NCBI GenBank assembly: GCA_036258055.1 | Contig: DATAEK010000277.1 | Coordinates: forward strand, 1-42,765 | From: DATAEK01 sp036258055 | Lineage (GTDB): Bacteria > Acidobacteriota > Vicinamibacteria > Vicinamibacterales > 2-12-FULL-66-21 | Reading direction: 5' to 3' | DNA: 42,765 nucleotides | Shown here: positions 32,590 to 42,000 of the stretch, one piece after another | Layout: each line of letters starts with the position of its first letter | Numbering within the stretch: the first letter of the stretch is position 1 | Program-made: the position numbers and the translations under genes | Notes under the pieces: generated by a model | The model's database searches: none | What the model saw: the letters and a program-made list of their open reading frames with translations, nothing else | What the model was told of the DNA's origin: nothing

Positions 32590-33576
32590 TTACCACCGCC
32601 CGTGGACAACGTTCCGCAGGAGCTCGTCATAGGCGGCTGCGGCTCCGGACATGACTTCTGGGGAGAGCGGGGCGAGCGCCGCTGCCGCAGCGTTGTCGTG
32701 GGCCTGCTGTTCGGTACGGGCACCTGGAATCGCGCAGGTGACGGCGTCGAACATCAGAATCCAGCGCAGGGCCATTTGCGCCATCGTCGCACCTGCCGGC
32801 GTGAGCGGGCGCAGCCGCTCGACCGCCTCCAGTCCGAGTTCGTACGGCACGCCTGACAGCGTCTCGCCCTGATCGAACATCTCGCCGTGTCGATTGAAGT
32901 TGCGATGATCATCTGGAGCGAACGCGGTGTCCCGCCGCAGTTTTCCGGTGAGCAGCCCGCTCGCGAGCGGGACCCGTGCCAGGATCCCGATGCGTTTCTC
33001 TTTGGCCGCTGGAAACACTCGCTCGGCCGGCTTGGGCCGGAACAGGTTGAAGATGATCTGAATGCTCTGGACGTTCGGATAGCGCATCGCCGCGAGCGCT
33101 TCGTCGACGGTCTCGACGCTCACGCCGTAGTACCGGAGCTTGCCCGCGGACACGAGGTCGTCGAGGGCTCCGAACACCTCCGCATGGTGATAGAGATCAG
33201 ATGGCGGGCAGTGGAGCTGCAGGAGGTCGAGCGCCTCCACTTGCAGATTACGCAGGCTGTCCTCGACCCACAGTCGCAGGTTCTCGCGCGAGTAGCCCTC
33301 GGTGACCTGCTGCGGCAGACGCCGGCCGGCCTTCGTGGCCACCCAGATCGTGTCGCGCGGCCGCTCGCGCCGCAGTCGGGCGATGAGCCGCTCGCTGCGG
33401 CCGTCGCCGTAGACGTCGGCCGTATCGATGAAGTTGACGCCATCGTCGACGGCCGCGTGCAGCGTCCGCATCGACTCTTCATCGTCAACAGGCCCCCAGA
33501 AACCTCCGATCGCCCAGGCACCGAAGCTGATCGTGGAGACCGACATGTCCGTTCGTCCAAGCCGTCTGTATTCCAT
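32590..33576 (-). CDS. Aldo/keto reductase
   Basis: 328 residues, a full (beta/alpha)8 barrel. The catalytic tetrad is visible: Asp and Tyr in FIDTADVYGDG, Lys in VATKAG, His in LLQLHCP. NADPH-binding blocks include YYGVSVET, QIIFNLFRP and IPGARTEQQA near the end. It reduces sugar aldehydes or related carbonyl compounds; substrate not predictable. Next to sugar enzymes, a role in pentose or uronate metabolism is likely. No signal peptide, so cytoplasmic. Confidence 0.9.
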   Translation of the reverse strand: MEYRRLGRTDMSVSTISFGAWAIGGFWGPVDDEESMRTLHAAVDDGVNFIDTADVYGDGRSERLIARLRRERPRDTIWVATKAGRRLPQQVTEGYSRENLRLWVEDSLRNLQVEALDLLQLHCPPSDLYHHAEVFGALDDLVSAGKLRYYGVSVETVDEALAAMRYPNVQSIQIIFNLFRPKPAERVFPAAKEKRIGILARVPLASGLLTGKLRRDTAFAPDDHRNFNRHGEMFDQGETLSGVPYELGLEAVERLRPLTPAGATMAQMALRWILMFDAVTCAIPGARTEQQAHDNAAAAALAPLSPEVMSGAAAAYDELLRNVVHGRW

Positions 33577-33650
33577 GGTCGATACGGTAACATGCGTGCC
33601 GTAGCCGTGACGTTACGACACGCGAGCGTGCAGATGCGCGGGAGAGGGCG

Positions 33651-35639
33651 ATGCGAGTCCGTGATTTGACGATGATTGCACCGCTGCTGCTGATGATTGC
33701 TGGCCAGGGAGAGACCACGATCGGTGGGCAGCCCCGCCAGACAACCGGCGCGCTGAGCGTCAGCTCGCCGGATGGCGCCCTCGAGATCGCGGTCGGGGTC
33801 CAGGAGCGGCTGACGTATGCAGTCTCGCTCCGCGGTCAACAGATCGTTCTGCCGTCGCCGATCTCGATGACCCTTCAATCCGGCGAGATCCTCGGCGTCA
33901 AACCGGTGGTCGCGAAGACAACGACCCGGAACGCGGACGATGTGCTCAGGCCGGTCGTCCGGCAGAAGCGGGCGGAAGTGCGCGATCGTTTCGTGGAGCG
34001 TCGCATCGACTTCGCCGGCAACTACTCGCTCGTCGTGCGGGCGTACGACGATGGAGTCGCGTGGCGATTCGAGACGCGGTTTCCAGGCGAGATCACCGTG
34101 ACGAAAGAAGCGGCAACGTTCCGCTTCGACGGCGATCCGATGACCTATTTTCCCGAGGATCCAAGCCTCATTTCGCATCAGGAGCGGCCGTACAGGAAGC
34201 TCCGGCTCGGAGACGTCAAACCCGGACAGCACGCCTACGTCCCGGCGCTGGTCATGCCGGAAGGCGCACCCAAGATCGCCATCACCGAAGCCGATCTGCT
34301 CGACTACCCGGGCATGAGCCTGGAACCCGGCGAGCGCGGCAGCCTCCAAGGCCTGTTCTCGTACTACCCAGCCAGGACCGAGATGGATCGGGATCGCACC
34401 GAAAAGGTCCTGGAGCGTGCGAACTACATGGCAAAAACGCGCGGTACGCGCGCGTTCCCGTGGCGCGTGCTCGTCGTCGCCCGGAAGGACGCTGACCTCC
34501 TCGAGACGGAAATGGTCTATCGCCTTGCCTCGGACGCGAAGATCGGAGACACGAGCTGGATCAAGCCGGGGAAGGTCGCCTGGGACTGGTGGAATGCGAA
34601 CAACCTCTACGGCGTGCCGTTCCGCGCGGGCGTGAATACCGACACCTACAAGCACTACATCGACTTCGCCGCCGAATACGGGGTCGAGTACGTGATCCTC
34701 GACGAAGGCTGGTACCCGCTCGGCGATCTGACGAAGGTCGTGCCGGCGATGGATATGGATGCGATCGCCTCGCATGCGAAGCAGCGCGGCGTGGGCCTGA
34801 TCATGTGGGTCGTGTGGAAGACGCTGGACAACCAGATGTCAGCAGCGCTCGATCGCTTCGAAAAATGGGGCGTCAAGGGCATCAAGGTTGATTTCATGCA
34901 GCGCGAGGATCAGTGGATGGTCCAGTTCTACGAGCGCGTCGCGCAGGAGGCCGCGAAGCGGCATCTGCTCGTGGACTTCCACGGCGCCTACAAGCCGACC
35001 GGTCTCTACCGGACCTATCCCAATGTGCTCACGAGCGAAGGAATCATGGGGCTGGAGCAGGACAAGTGGAGCACCGACGTCTCGCCGGACCACGACGTCA
35101 CGTTTCCGTTCATGCGGATGATGGCCGGGCCGGTGGACTACACCCCGGGCGCGATGCTGAACGCCACCAAGGCCGACTTCAAGCCGATGTTCAACCGTCC
35201 GATGAGCCAGGGGACACGTTGCCACCAGCTCGCGATGTACGTGATCTACGAGAGCCCGCTGCAGATGCTCGCCGACTCGCCGTCCAACTACCGGCGCGAG
35301 CCGGACAGTCTCGCGTTTCTGTCCGCGGTTCCAACCGTGTGGGACGAAACGCGCGTGCTCGACGCCAGAATCGGTGAGTACATCGTCACCGCGCGCCGCC
35401 ATGGACGTGAGTGGTACGTCGGCGCGATGACCAACTGGTCTCCACGCGACATCGAGATCCCACTCTCGTTTCTGGGTAGCGGCGGCTTCAGCGCTGATAC
35501 GCACAGAGATGGGCCCAACGCCGATCGGGCGGCCGTGGACTACGTCCGCGAGCAGCGGGATGTCAGCGGCGCCGATGCGCTGCGTGTGCATCTGGCGCCG
35601 GGAGGGGGCTGGGCGGCGAGGATTACACCGAAGTCATGA
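33651..35639 (+). CDS. Glycoside hydrolase family 97, retaining alpha-galactosidase type
   Basis: 662 residues with a signal peptide at about 1-18. GH97 layout: N-terminal beta-sandwich (about 30-300), (beta/alpha)8 barrel (about 310-570), C-terminal beta domain. D414 in GIKVDFMQ occupies the nucleophile place of retaining GH97 alpha-galactosidases, and E463 in TSEGIMG is a likely acid/base; inverting SusB-type members lack the Asp. Calcium-site residues are expected around LEQDKWS. ATG follows GGGAGAGGG. It probably removes alpha-galactosyl ends in the periplasm. Its last 4 bases overlap the GH39 gene (ATGA). Confidence 0.88.
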   Translation: MRVRDLTMIAPLLLMIAGQGETTIGGQPRQTTGALSVSSPDGALEIAVGVQERLTYAVSLRGQQIVLPSPISMTLQSGEILGVKPVVAKTTTRNADDVLRPVVRQKRAEVRDRFVERRIDFAGNYSLVVRAYDDGVAWRFETRFPGEITVTKEAATFRFDGDPMTYFPEDPSLISHQERPYRKLRLGDVKPGQHAYVPALVMPEGAPKIAITEADLLDYPGMSLEPGERGSLQGLFSYYPARTEMDRDRTEKVLERANYMAKTRGTRAFPWRVLVVARKDADLLETEMVYRLASDAKIGDTSWIKPGKVAWDWWNANNLYGVPFRAGVNTDTYKHYIDFAAEYGVEYVILDEGWYPLGDLTKVVPAMDMDAIASHAKQRGVGLIMWVVWKTLDNQMSAALDRFEKWGVKGIKVDFMQREDQWMVQFYERVAQEAAKRHLLVDFHGAYKPTGLYRTYPNVLTSEGIMGLEQDKWSTDVSPDHDVTFPFMRMMAGPVDYTPGAMLNATKADFKPMFNRPMSQGTRCHQLAMYVIYESPLQMLADSPSNYRREPDSLAFLSAVPTVWDETRVLDARIGEYIVTARRHGREWYVGAMTNWSPRDIEIPLSFLGSGGFSADTHRDGPNADRAAVDYVREQRDVSGADALRVHLAPGGGWAARITPKS

Positions 35640-37327
35640 AGACGGGAATCATCGCTCTCGCATTCGCGGGCTGTTTCACGGCCGTAGTCGGCCTCGCACG
35701 TCCTGCGCAGCCCGAGCGCGTGACGATTCGCGTGGATGGCAACGCCGTCAAGGGGCCGATGACGCGGATGTGGGCGTTCTTCGGCTACGACGAACCGAAC
35801 TACACCTACACGAAGAACGGGCAGCAGCTGCTCGAGGAACTGTCGGTGCTCAGCCCGGTGCCCGTGTTCGTGCGGACGCACAACCTGCTGACCTCAGGCG
35901 ATGGCACGTCCGCGTTGAAATGGGGATCGACCAACGCGTACACGGAAGACGCGTCAGGCAGGCCGAAGTACGACTGGACGATCGTCGATCGCATCGTCGA
36001 TACCTACCTCCAGCGGAAGATGAAGCCGTTGATGGAGATTGGCTTCATGCCGGAGGCGCTCTCCACGAAGCCGCAGCCCTACAAACACGATTGGGCGCCG
36101 GGCCTCGACTACGGCCGCATCTACACCGGCTGGACCTATCCGCCCAAGGACTACGCGAAGTGGGGTCAGCTCGTGTACGAGTGGGTGCGCCACAGCGTCG
36201 AGCGCTACGGAAGAGCGGAAGTCGAAAGCTGGTGGTGGGAAGTCTGGAACGAGCCCGACATCGGTTACTGGCACGGCATGCCGGAGGAGTACCGGAAGCT
36301 GTACGACTTCGCAGCCGACGGCCTCAAGCGCGCGCTGCCGACGGCGCGCATCGGCGGACCGCATGTCACGGGTCCGAACGGCGCGCGGACGCAGCAATTG
36401 CTGCGGGATTTCATCGAGCATTGCCTCCGCGGGACGAACTACGCAACCGGCAAAACCGGATCGCCGCTCGATTACGTCGGATTCCACGCCAAGGGCGCGC
36501 CGCGCGTCGCGGACGGCCACGTCCGCATGGGGATTTCGAGCCAGCTGCGCGCGATCTCGAACGGTTTTCAGATCGTCGCCTCGTTCCCCGAACTGCACAA
36601 CACGCCGATCATCATCGGCGAATCCGATCCGGAAGGTTGCGCGGCCTGCTCGGTCAAGACGAACCCGGAGAATGGCTACCGAAACGGCACGATGTACTCG
36701 AGCTACACCGCGGCGCAGATCGCGCGAACGTACGAGCTGGCAGACCTGCACCAGGTCAACCTCCTCGGATCGGTGACGTGGGCGTTCGAGTTCGAGGGGC
36801 AGCCGTACTTCGCGGGGTTCCGCGATCTGGCGACGAACGGCATCGACAAGCCGGTGCTCAACGTGTTCCGCATGCTCGGCCGGATGGCGGGCGATCGTCT
36901 GGCGGTTCAAAGCACCAGCGCGGCGCCGCTCGAATCGATCCGCGATTCGGGCGTCCGCGATAAGGCCGACGTCAACGCGCTAGCGTCACGGAAAGGCCGG
37001 GACGTCGCCGTGCTGGTCTGGAACTACCATGACGATGACGTCGAGGCGTCGCCGGCGGAGGTGACGCTCACGATCGAGGGCATTGAGAGCGGACGGCCCA
37101 CGCTGACGCACTCCCGTGTCGATCGCGATCACAGCAACGCCTATGAGGCGTGGAAGAAAATGGGGTCGCCGCAACCGCCATCGTCTGAGCAACGAACCGC
37201 GCTCGAGTTCATGGGGAAGCTGCAGGTGCTGAAGGCGCCGGAGCAGGTGCACGTCGAGGAGGAACGCCTGACGCTCACGTTCGCGCTGCCGCGGCAGGGC
37301 GTGTCGTTGGTCGAGCTCAAGTACTGA
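35636..37327 (+). CDS. Glycoside hydrolase family 39 (beta-xylosidase-like)
   Basis: 563 residues with a signal peptide at about 1-25. Acid/base E206 in EVWNEPD and nucleophile E329 in IIIGESDPEG, the two clan GH-A signatures at GH39 spacing. The barrel spans about 40-400; a C-terminal beta-sandwich follows (about 410-563). GH39 includes beta-xylosidases, alpha-L-iduronidases and some arabinosidases; substrate not certain. It is translationally coupled to GH97 by an ATGA overlap, so the two act together, probably in the periplasm. Confidence 0.85.
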   Translation: MKTGIIALAFAGCFTAVVGLARPAQPERVTIRVDGNAVKGPMTRMWAFFGYDEPNYTYTKNGQQLLEELSVLSPVPVFVRTHNLLTSGDGTSALKWGSTNAYTEDASGRPKYDWTIVDRIVDTYLQRKMKPLMEIGFMPEALSTKPQPYKHDWAPGLDYGRIYTGWTYPPKDYAKWGQLVYEWVRHSVERYGRAEVESWWWEVWNEPDIGYWHGMPEEYRKLYDFAADGLKRALPTARIGGPHVTGPNGARTQQLLRDFIEHCLRGTNYATGKTGSPLDYVGFHAKGAPRVADGHVRMGISSQLRAISNGFQIVASFPELHNTPIIIGESDPEGCAACSVKTNPENGYRNGTMYSSYTAAQIARTYELADLHQVNLLGSVTWAFEFEGQPYFAGFRDLATNGIDKPVLNVFRMLGRMAGDRLAVQSTSAAPLESIRDSGVRDKADVNALASRKGRDVAVLVWNYHDDDVEASPAEVTLTIEGIESGRPTLTHSRVDRDHSNAYEAWKKMGSPQPPSSEQRTALEFMGKLQVLKAPEQVHVEEERLTLTFALPRQGVSLVELKY

Positions 37328-37359
37328 CAATCGGTGGCGTTTTGAGTTCGCCGGGAGGC

Positions 37360-37442
37360 TCAGCGGGAGCGGCCAGCGGCAAGCGGACAGCCGACCGCTG
37401 GCAGCGTTAGCGCATCGCGGGCAGCGGGTAGCGGACAGCGAC
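37360..37442. repeat. Heptamer array (AGCGGNN type) in a convergent gap
   Basis: AGCGGCC, AGCGGCA, AGCGGAC, AGCCGAC, then a short irregular stretch and AGCGGGT, AGCGGAC, AGCGACA. Lies between the GH39 and GH127 stop codons. Confidence 0.8.
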
Positions 37443-37447
37443 AAGGA

Positions 37448-39367
37448 TCACTGCCCGTAAGGAATCCACACCTCCATCTCGCCCTTGCCGCGGTTGTTCC
37501 AGGCAAAATAGGGAATCGCGGTGATGCCGTTGCCGCGGATGACGGTCACGCCGCCGAGCAGGTTGGGATCGAAGGAAGGCGTCAACTCCGCATTCTGAGG
37601 CAGGGTGATGTTCGAGGCCTTGCCGCCATTGTCGATCGCTTCGACACAGTAGACGATCGGACCGCGCTGGATCGCGGCCTTGTACCTGTTCTCTGCGACA
37701 GAGTAGTTGGCAAACACCCGCGAGATTGGCATCGACATCTCGACGGTCACGACGTCGCCTTTCTGCCAGCGCCGGGTTATGCGGACGTAACCGTTCTCCC
37801 CTCGGAATCTAGCGACTTTCGCGCCGTTGACGCCGTAGCCGAAGCTCGACGGACGATTCAGGGCGTACAAGCCGCTTGCGCCGCGTTGTTGGGCGGCCCA
37901 TTCCGGTACGCGAATCGACACCGTGCCGGTGACGGGCGTAGAGGGATCTACCCGAATCTTTACCGTTCCATCCCACGGATACTTCGTCTCCTGCGAAATC
38001 TGCGCCGGTGTACTTCCGATCTTCGCCTTCGCCTCGCTGGCGATGAACAGATTGACGAACAGCTCATTGCCCCGCTGCGCGTAGATCAGTCCCGGCAGCT
38101 GCTCCATGAACCGCGCGAGGTTGGCGGGGCAGCAGGCGACGTCGAAGTACTCGGCGCGCTCGGGCTTGCCATCGGAGATGAGCGGATTCTGATAGAAGAA
38201 CTTGTCCCCTGTCAGCGAGACGCCCGACAGATAGCCGTTGTAGAGCGTCCGCTCGAACGTGCTCATGAAGACGGCGTCACCGCTGCGAAGAAACATGCGG
38301 TGATACCAGAGCATGCCGCCGATGGACGCGCAGGTTTCAGCATACGCTTTGTTCGGCAGCACGTAGTCGTCGCCGAACGCCTCGGTGCGGCCCTCCGAGC
38401 CGAGACCGCCGGTCACATACATGCGCTTCGTGGTGATGTCGACGAACGCCGCTTCAGCCGTGCTCGCGTACGCCGGCACGCCGAGCATCGTCGCCACGTC
38501 GGTCATCGCGTTATAGAGGTAGGTCGCGCGCACGGCATGCCCCACCGCACGCGTCTGCTCGACGACGGGGATGTGATCCTGGCGATAGGCCAGATCGTTG
38601 TACATCGCGAAGCGGCTGCCGGGCTCGAATTGCGCGGGAGGATTCGAATGCGGCCGCCCGCGTTCTTGGAGGAAGAATCGGGCGAGCTCGAGATATTTCA
38701 TCTCGCCCGTGGCGCGTGAGAGCTTGACCAGCGCGAGCTCGACTTCCTCATGGCCCGGCACGTCGCGGCGTTTGTCGGGTCCGAAGACACTGACCATGAG
38801 ATCGGCGGCCTTGATCGCGACGTTCAGCAACGTTCGCTTGCCCGTCGCCTGGAAGTGCGCGACGGCGGCCTCGATCATGTGGCCCATGTCGTAGAGCTCG
38901 TGGCTCGTGTGGAGATACGACCACCGTTCGGGTCCCGCGCCGGGCGCGGGGTTCTTGGGATCGACCGAACGTGGCGTGTAGAGGTAGCCGTCAGGTTCCT
39001 GGGCGGCCGCGACGATGGCGATCAGGTCGTCGAGCTTCTTGTCGAGCGCAGGATCGGGGTGTGAAACGAGCGAGTACGATGCCGCCTCGATGATCTTGTA
39101 GACGTCCGTGTCGTTGTAGCGCTGTCCCTTGTACTCGCCGGTGATCGTGTGTGCGGCCTTGAGGAAGTTGTCGATGCGGCCCGTCAGCTCGTTCTGCCGC
39201 ATGATGTGCGGGATCGTGACGGTCCGATTCGTCTCGAGCCTCGTTTTCCAGAAGCCGCCGGTGATCCGGACGTCCGCGAGCGGGACGGGTGTGATCGGGT
39301 AGTTCGATGGCTTGGGCGCGGGCTGGAAGGCGAGCGCGAGGGTGAGGAAAAGTAGTGGAATCCGCAT
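37448..39367 (-). CDS. Glycoside hydrolase family 127, beta-L-arabinofuranosidase type
   Basis: 639 residues with a short signal peptide. GH127 uses a zinc-bound cysteine as nucleophile; here the residues are E344 and C346 in YAETCASIGG and C412, C413 in FDVACCPAN, at nearly the spacing of the known Bifidobacterium HypBA1. The (alpha/alpha)6 barrel covers about 25-430, followed by two beta domains. It removes beta-L-arabinofuranosyl units, as in plant extensins and arabinans; other GH127 members act on aceric acid. Paralogue of the next gene; both are on the - strand, opposite to GH97/GH39. Confidence 0.9.
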   Translation of the reverse strand: MRIPLLFLTLALAFQPAPKPSNYPITPVPLADVRITGGFWKTRLETNRTVTIPHIMRQNELTGRIDNFLKAAHTITGEYKGQRYNDTDVYKIIEAASYSLVSHPDPALDKKLDDLIAIVAAAQEPDGYLYTPRSVDPKNPAPGAGPERWSYLHTSHELYDMGHMIEAAVAHFQATGKRTLLNVAIKAADLMVSVFGPDKRRDVPGHEEVELALVKLSRATGEMKYLELARFFLQERGRPHSNPPAQFEPGSRFAMYNDLAYRQDHIPVVEQTRAVGHAVRATYLYNAMTDVATMLGVPAYASTAEAAFVDITTKRMYVTGGLGSEGRTEAFGDDYVLPNKAYAETCASIGGMLWYHRMFLRSGDAVFMSTFERTLYNGYLSGVSLTGDKFFYQNPLISDGKPERAEYFDVACCPANLARFMEQLPGLIYAQRGNELFVNLFIASEAKAKIGSTPAQISQETKYPWDGTVKIRVDPSTPVTGTVSIRVPEWAAQQRGASGLYALNRPSSFGYGVNGAKVARFRGENGYVRITRRWQKGDVVTVEMSMPISRVFANYSVAENRYKAAIQRGPIVYCVEAIDNGGKASNITLPQNAELTPSFDPNLLGGVTVIRGNGITAIPYFAWNNRGKGEMEVWIPYGQ

Positions 39368-39373
39368 GATTGA

Positions 39374-39417
39374 GTCCGGCTGAAGCCGGACGCTACAGGG
39401 TCCGCCTGAAGGCGGAC
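39374..39417. repeat. Pair of REP-like hairpins between two GH127 genes
   Basis: GTCCGGC TGAA GCCGGAC (39374-39391) and GTCCGCC TGAA GGCGGAC (39400-39417) have the same loop and frame. Where the stems differ, both sides change together, which keeps the pairing. The second overlaps the region just before the stop of the upstream GH127 gene. Confidence 0.8.
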
Positions 39418-39418
39418 T

Positions 39419-41932
39419 CTACTTCACTTTCCATTCTTGAATCCCGGCCGACACATCCGGCTGCATCTTCAATTCCAGACGCAGCGCCGGCGTGGTCACC
39501 GATTTGAAGGACACGGTGTTCCACGCATCCTTCGCGACGCCGAACGCGCCGGATGCTTCGACCGGCTTCCACTGATCGCCCTCCTTGTAGAGGAGCCGCC
39601 ACGACTGCGGCACGCGGACACCGCCACGGCCGGTATCGTCGAACCAGTAGACCTGCGATTGAGAAATCGTCGACGGCTTCGCGAACGTCATCTCGACCCA
39701 CTCCATCTCACTGCAGCGGCGCTGCTGATCGCCGGTTGCGGCCGGGGCAGGGGACGCGCCGGGTTTGCAGCCGTTGGTGGGCCACCAATCGAAGTACGAC
39801 GCCGGATCGTTCGACGCGGGAGGCTCTTCACCGTCAATGATGTTGTTGATGTTTTTCCGGCTCGCCGAGTGCGTCAGCGTGCTCGTCGTGGCGACGGTGG
39901 GATAGGGCGTCGGGCGCGCCGCGGCATCCGTTCGCGCGAGCCAGACCGCCATCTGACCGCGGCCGCGGTTCGCCCACGTCGCGTAGGGGATCGCCATGAA
40001 GGGCTGCGTCGCCTTCTGGACCGTGCCCTTCTCGTCGAACGCGAGACCGACGGCCTGCCCCTTGATGACCTGCACGCCTTTCAACAGATCCGGACGGAAT
40101 TCCGAGGTCAGTGCGTTCGAATCGGGGACGACGATGTTGCGGACCTTGCCGCTGGGATTGTCTGGCCATTCCGCGACGTAGACGACGGGACCTCGCTGGA
40201 GCGCCATCCGATCGCGATCGGTCCCGACGCGATCGTTGGCCACGATGCGACGGACGGACATCGGGAGCGAAAGGTCGACGACGTCGCCGGCCTTCCACGT
40301 GCGCGAGATCGTCACGTATCCCTTGTCCAGCGTCACGGCTACCGGCTGACCGTTGACCTTGATCGTCGCGGCGTCAGACGACTTGTCCATGAAGCGGTAG
40401 AGATCGCTAGGGACCGGCTCGTTGCGTGCCCAGCCCGGCACGCGGACGTTGATCGCGAACTGTCGCGCACGATCCGGCGCGATCGTCATCTTCACCGCGC
40501 CGTCCCACGGATACCGGGTCTCCTGCACGACCTTGAGCTTGCCGCCTGGCGTTTCGATGTCCGCCGTGCCGCCGGCGAACAGGTTGACGTAGAGGTCGTC
40601 GCCACGCTTGGCATAGATGTAGCCCGGCACCGACGCCATGAACCGCGTGATGTTGCCCGGGCAGCAGGCGACGCCGAACCACTCGCGCCGCGCGTGCTGG
40701 CCGTTCGATTCGAGCGGATTGTCGTAGAAGAACGTCGTCCCATCGAGCGACACGCCGGAGATCAGGCCGTTGTAGAGCGTGCGTTCCATCACGTCGATGT
40801 ACTTCGAGTCCCCCTCGAGCAGGAACAGCCGGTGGTTCCAGTAGTCCATGCCCACCGATGCGCACGTCTCGTTGTACGCCGTCATGTTCGGGAGCTCGTA
40901 GGGCTGGCCGAACCCCTCGTAGCCGCCGGCCGCGCCGATGCCGCCGGTGAGATACAGCTTGCTCGCAACGAGGTTGTTCCAGATCCGATCGCCCGCCGCG
41001 CGCAGTTTGCCGTCGGCTTCGAGTGCGGCCACGTCCGCCATCCCCGCGTACATGTACATCGCGCGCACCGCATGCCCGACTGGCTCGCTCTGATCGATGA
41101 CCGGCTCCTGCGCCTGGTTGTACGAGAGGCCGCGCGGGTTCACCGTCTCGCCCGCGGGCACGGCCTTCGGCCCACGTTCGTCGAGCATGAAATTCGCGAG
41201 GGTCAGGTACTGCTCGTTGCCGGTGACCCGATACATCTTCACCAGGCCCATCTCGGTGATCTGATGCCCGGGCCAGATGCTGCGCTTACCGGGCCCGAAC
41301 GTTTTCACGAGCAGATCGGCGGCGCGGATGGCGACGTCGAGCAACGTGCGCTTACCAGTGGCCAGGTAGTGCGCGACGGCGGCCTCGAAGAGATGCCCGA
41401 GGTTATAGAGCTCGTGGCTGTCGTTCCGTTCGTTGACCCAACGCTCGGTGCCGGCCCATCGGTGCGGACTCTGCGGGTTGATGGTGCGCGTCGTGTAGAG
41501 GTACCCGTCTGGTTCCTGCGCCGCCTTGATCTTGGCGATCAGATCGTCGACGTAGGCATCGAGCTTGGGATCGGGGTTGACGCTGAGCGAGTACGACGCG
41601 CCTTCGATCACCTTGTAGACGTCGGTGTCGTCGAACGGGTAGCCGGGAGGGTTGCGGTTCTCGAGCGGCTCGCCCTTGAGGGCTTTGGCTGCCCGCACGA
41701 AGAGATCGACGCGCCCTGTGAGCTCACACTGCTTGAACGCCGCCGGAATCGTAGCGGTCCGATTGGTCTCGATCCGCGGCGCCCAGAACACGTCGTTCAG
41801 GTGCACCGACGTGAACGGCACGGGTTGAACCGGATAATCGTGTTTCGGCGTGACCGTGCTCTGTGTGCGGCCGCTCACCGAGAGCAGTGCGATGAGAGCG
41901 ATCGTGCACAGGCCGAAGGCGTGTCGTCGCAT
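39419..41932 (-). CDS. Glycoside hydrolase family 127 with C-terminal discoidin-like domain
   Basis: 837 residues, about 200 longer than its neighbour. Signal peptide at about 1-25. Active site: E355 and C357 in YNETCASVG, C423 and C424 in FGVACCPGN. The extra C-terminus (about 690-837) has WVEMTFAKPSTISQ, QVYWFDDTG and PALRLELKMQPDVSAGIQEW, the pattern of an F5/8-type discoidin or carbohydrate-binding domain joined by a linker with NINNIIDGEEP. ATG 41932 is preferred (GAGGGA just upstream) over a TTG four codons earlier. Same strand as the TonB receptor gene, probably one sugar-responsive unit. Confidence 0.9.
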   Translation of the reverse strand: MRRHAFGLCTIALIALLSVSGRTQSTVTPKHDYPVQPVPFTSVHLNDVFWAPRIETNRTATIPAAFKQCELTGRVDLFVRAAKALKGEPLENRNPPGYPFDDTDVYKVIEGASYSLSVNPDPKLDAYVDDLIAKIKAAQEPDGYLYTTRTINPQSPHRWAGTERWVNERNDSHELYNLGHLFEAAVAHYLATGKRTLLDVAIRAADLLVKTFGPGKRSIWPGHQITEMGLVKMYRVTGNEQYLTLANFMLDERGPKAVPAGETVNPRGLSYNQAQEPVIDQSEPVGHAVRAMYMYAGMADVAALEADGKLRAAGDRIWNNLVASKLYLTGGIGAAGGYEGFGQPYELPNMTAYNETCASVGMDYWNHRLFLLEGDSKYIDVMERTLYNGLISGVSLDGTTFFYDNPLESNGQHARREWFGVACCPGNITRFMASVPGYIYAKRGDDLYVNLFAGGTADIETPGGKLKVVQETRYPWDGAVKMTIAPDRARQFAINVRVPGWARNEPVPSDLYRFMDKSSDAATIKVNGQPVAVTLDKGYVTISRTWKAGDVVDLSLPMSVRRIVANDRVGTDRDRMALQRGPVVYVAEWPDNPSGKVRNIVVPDSNALTSEFRPDLLKGVQVIKGQAVGLAFDEKGTVQKATQPFMAIPYATWANRGRGQMAVWLARTDAAARPTPYPTVATTSTLTHSASRKNINNIIDGEEPPASNDPASYFDWWPTNGCKPGASPAPAATGDQQRRCSEMEWVEMTFAKPSTISQSQVYWFDDTGRGGVRVPQSWRLLYKEGDQWKPVEASGAFGVAKDAWNTVSFKSVTTPALRLELKMQPDVSAGIQEWKVK

Positions 41933-41950
41933 GAACTCCCTCAAAAGAAT

Positions 41951-41975
41951 GGCGGGCCGCCTCGGGCGGCCCGCC
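41951..41975 (-). terminator. Terminator after the TonB-dependent receptor gene
   Basis: Perfect 11-bp stem GGCGGGCCGCC/GGCGGCCCGCC with a 3-base loop. On the - strand ATTCTTTTGA follows. It separates the receptor gene from the GH127 gene, which therefore probably has partly independent expression. Confidence 0.8.
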
Positions 41976-42000
41976 AGCGAGAATATCGGAACGGACGAAA

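Noticed and set aside
32168..32723. Open frames encoding repeated NAERRTP peptides on the - strand
   Set aside because: They read the TTCGGCG array; a 7-base repeat naturally gives a 7-residue periodic peptide in every frame. They also overlap the epimerase and reductase genes.
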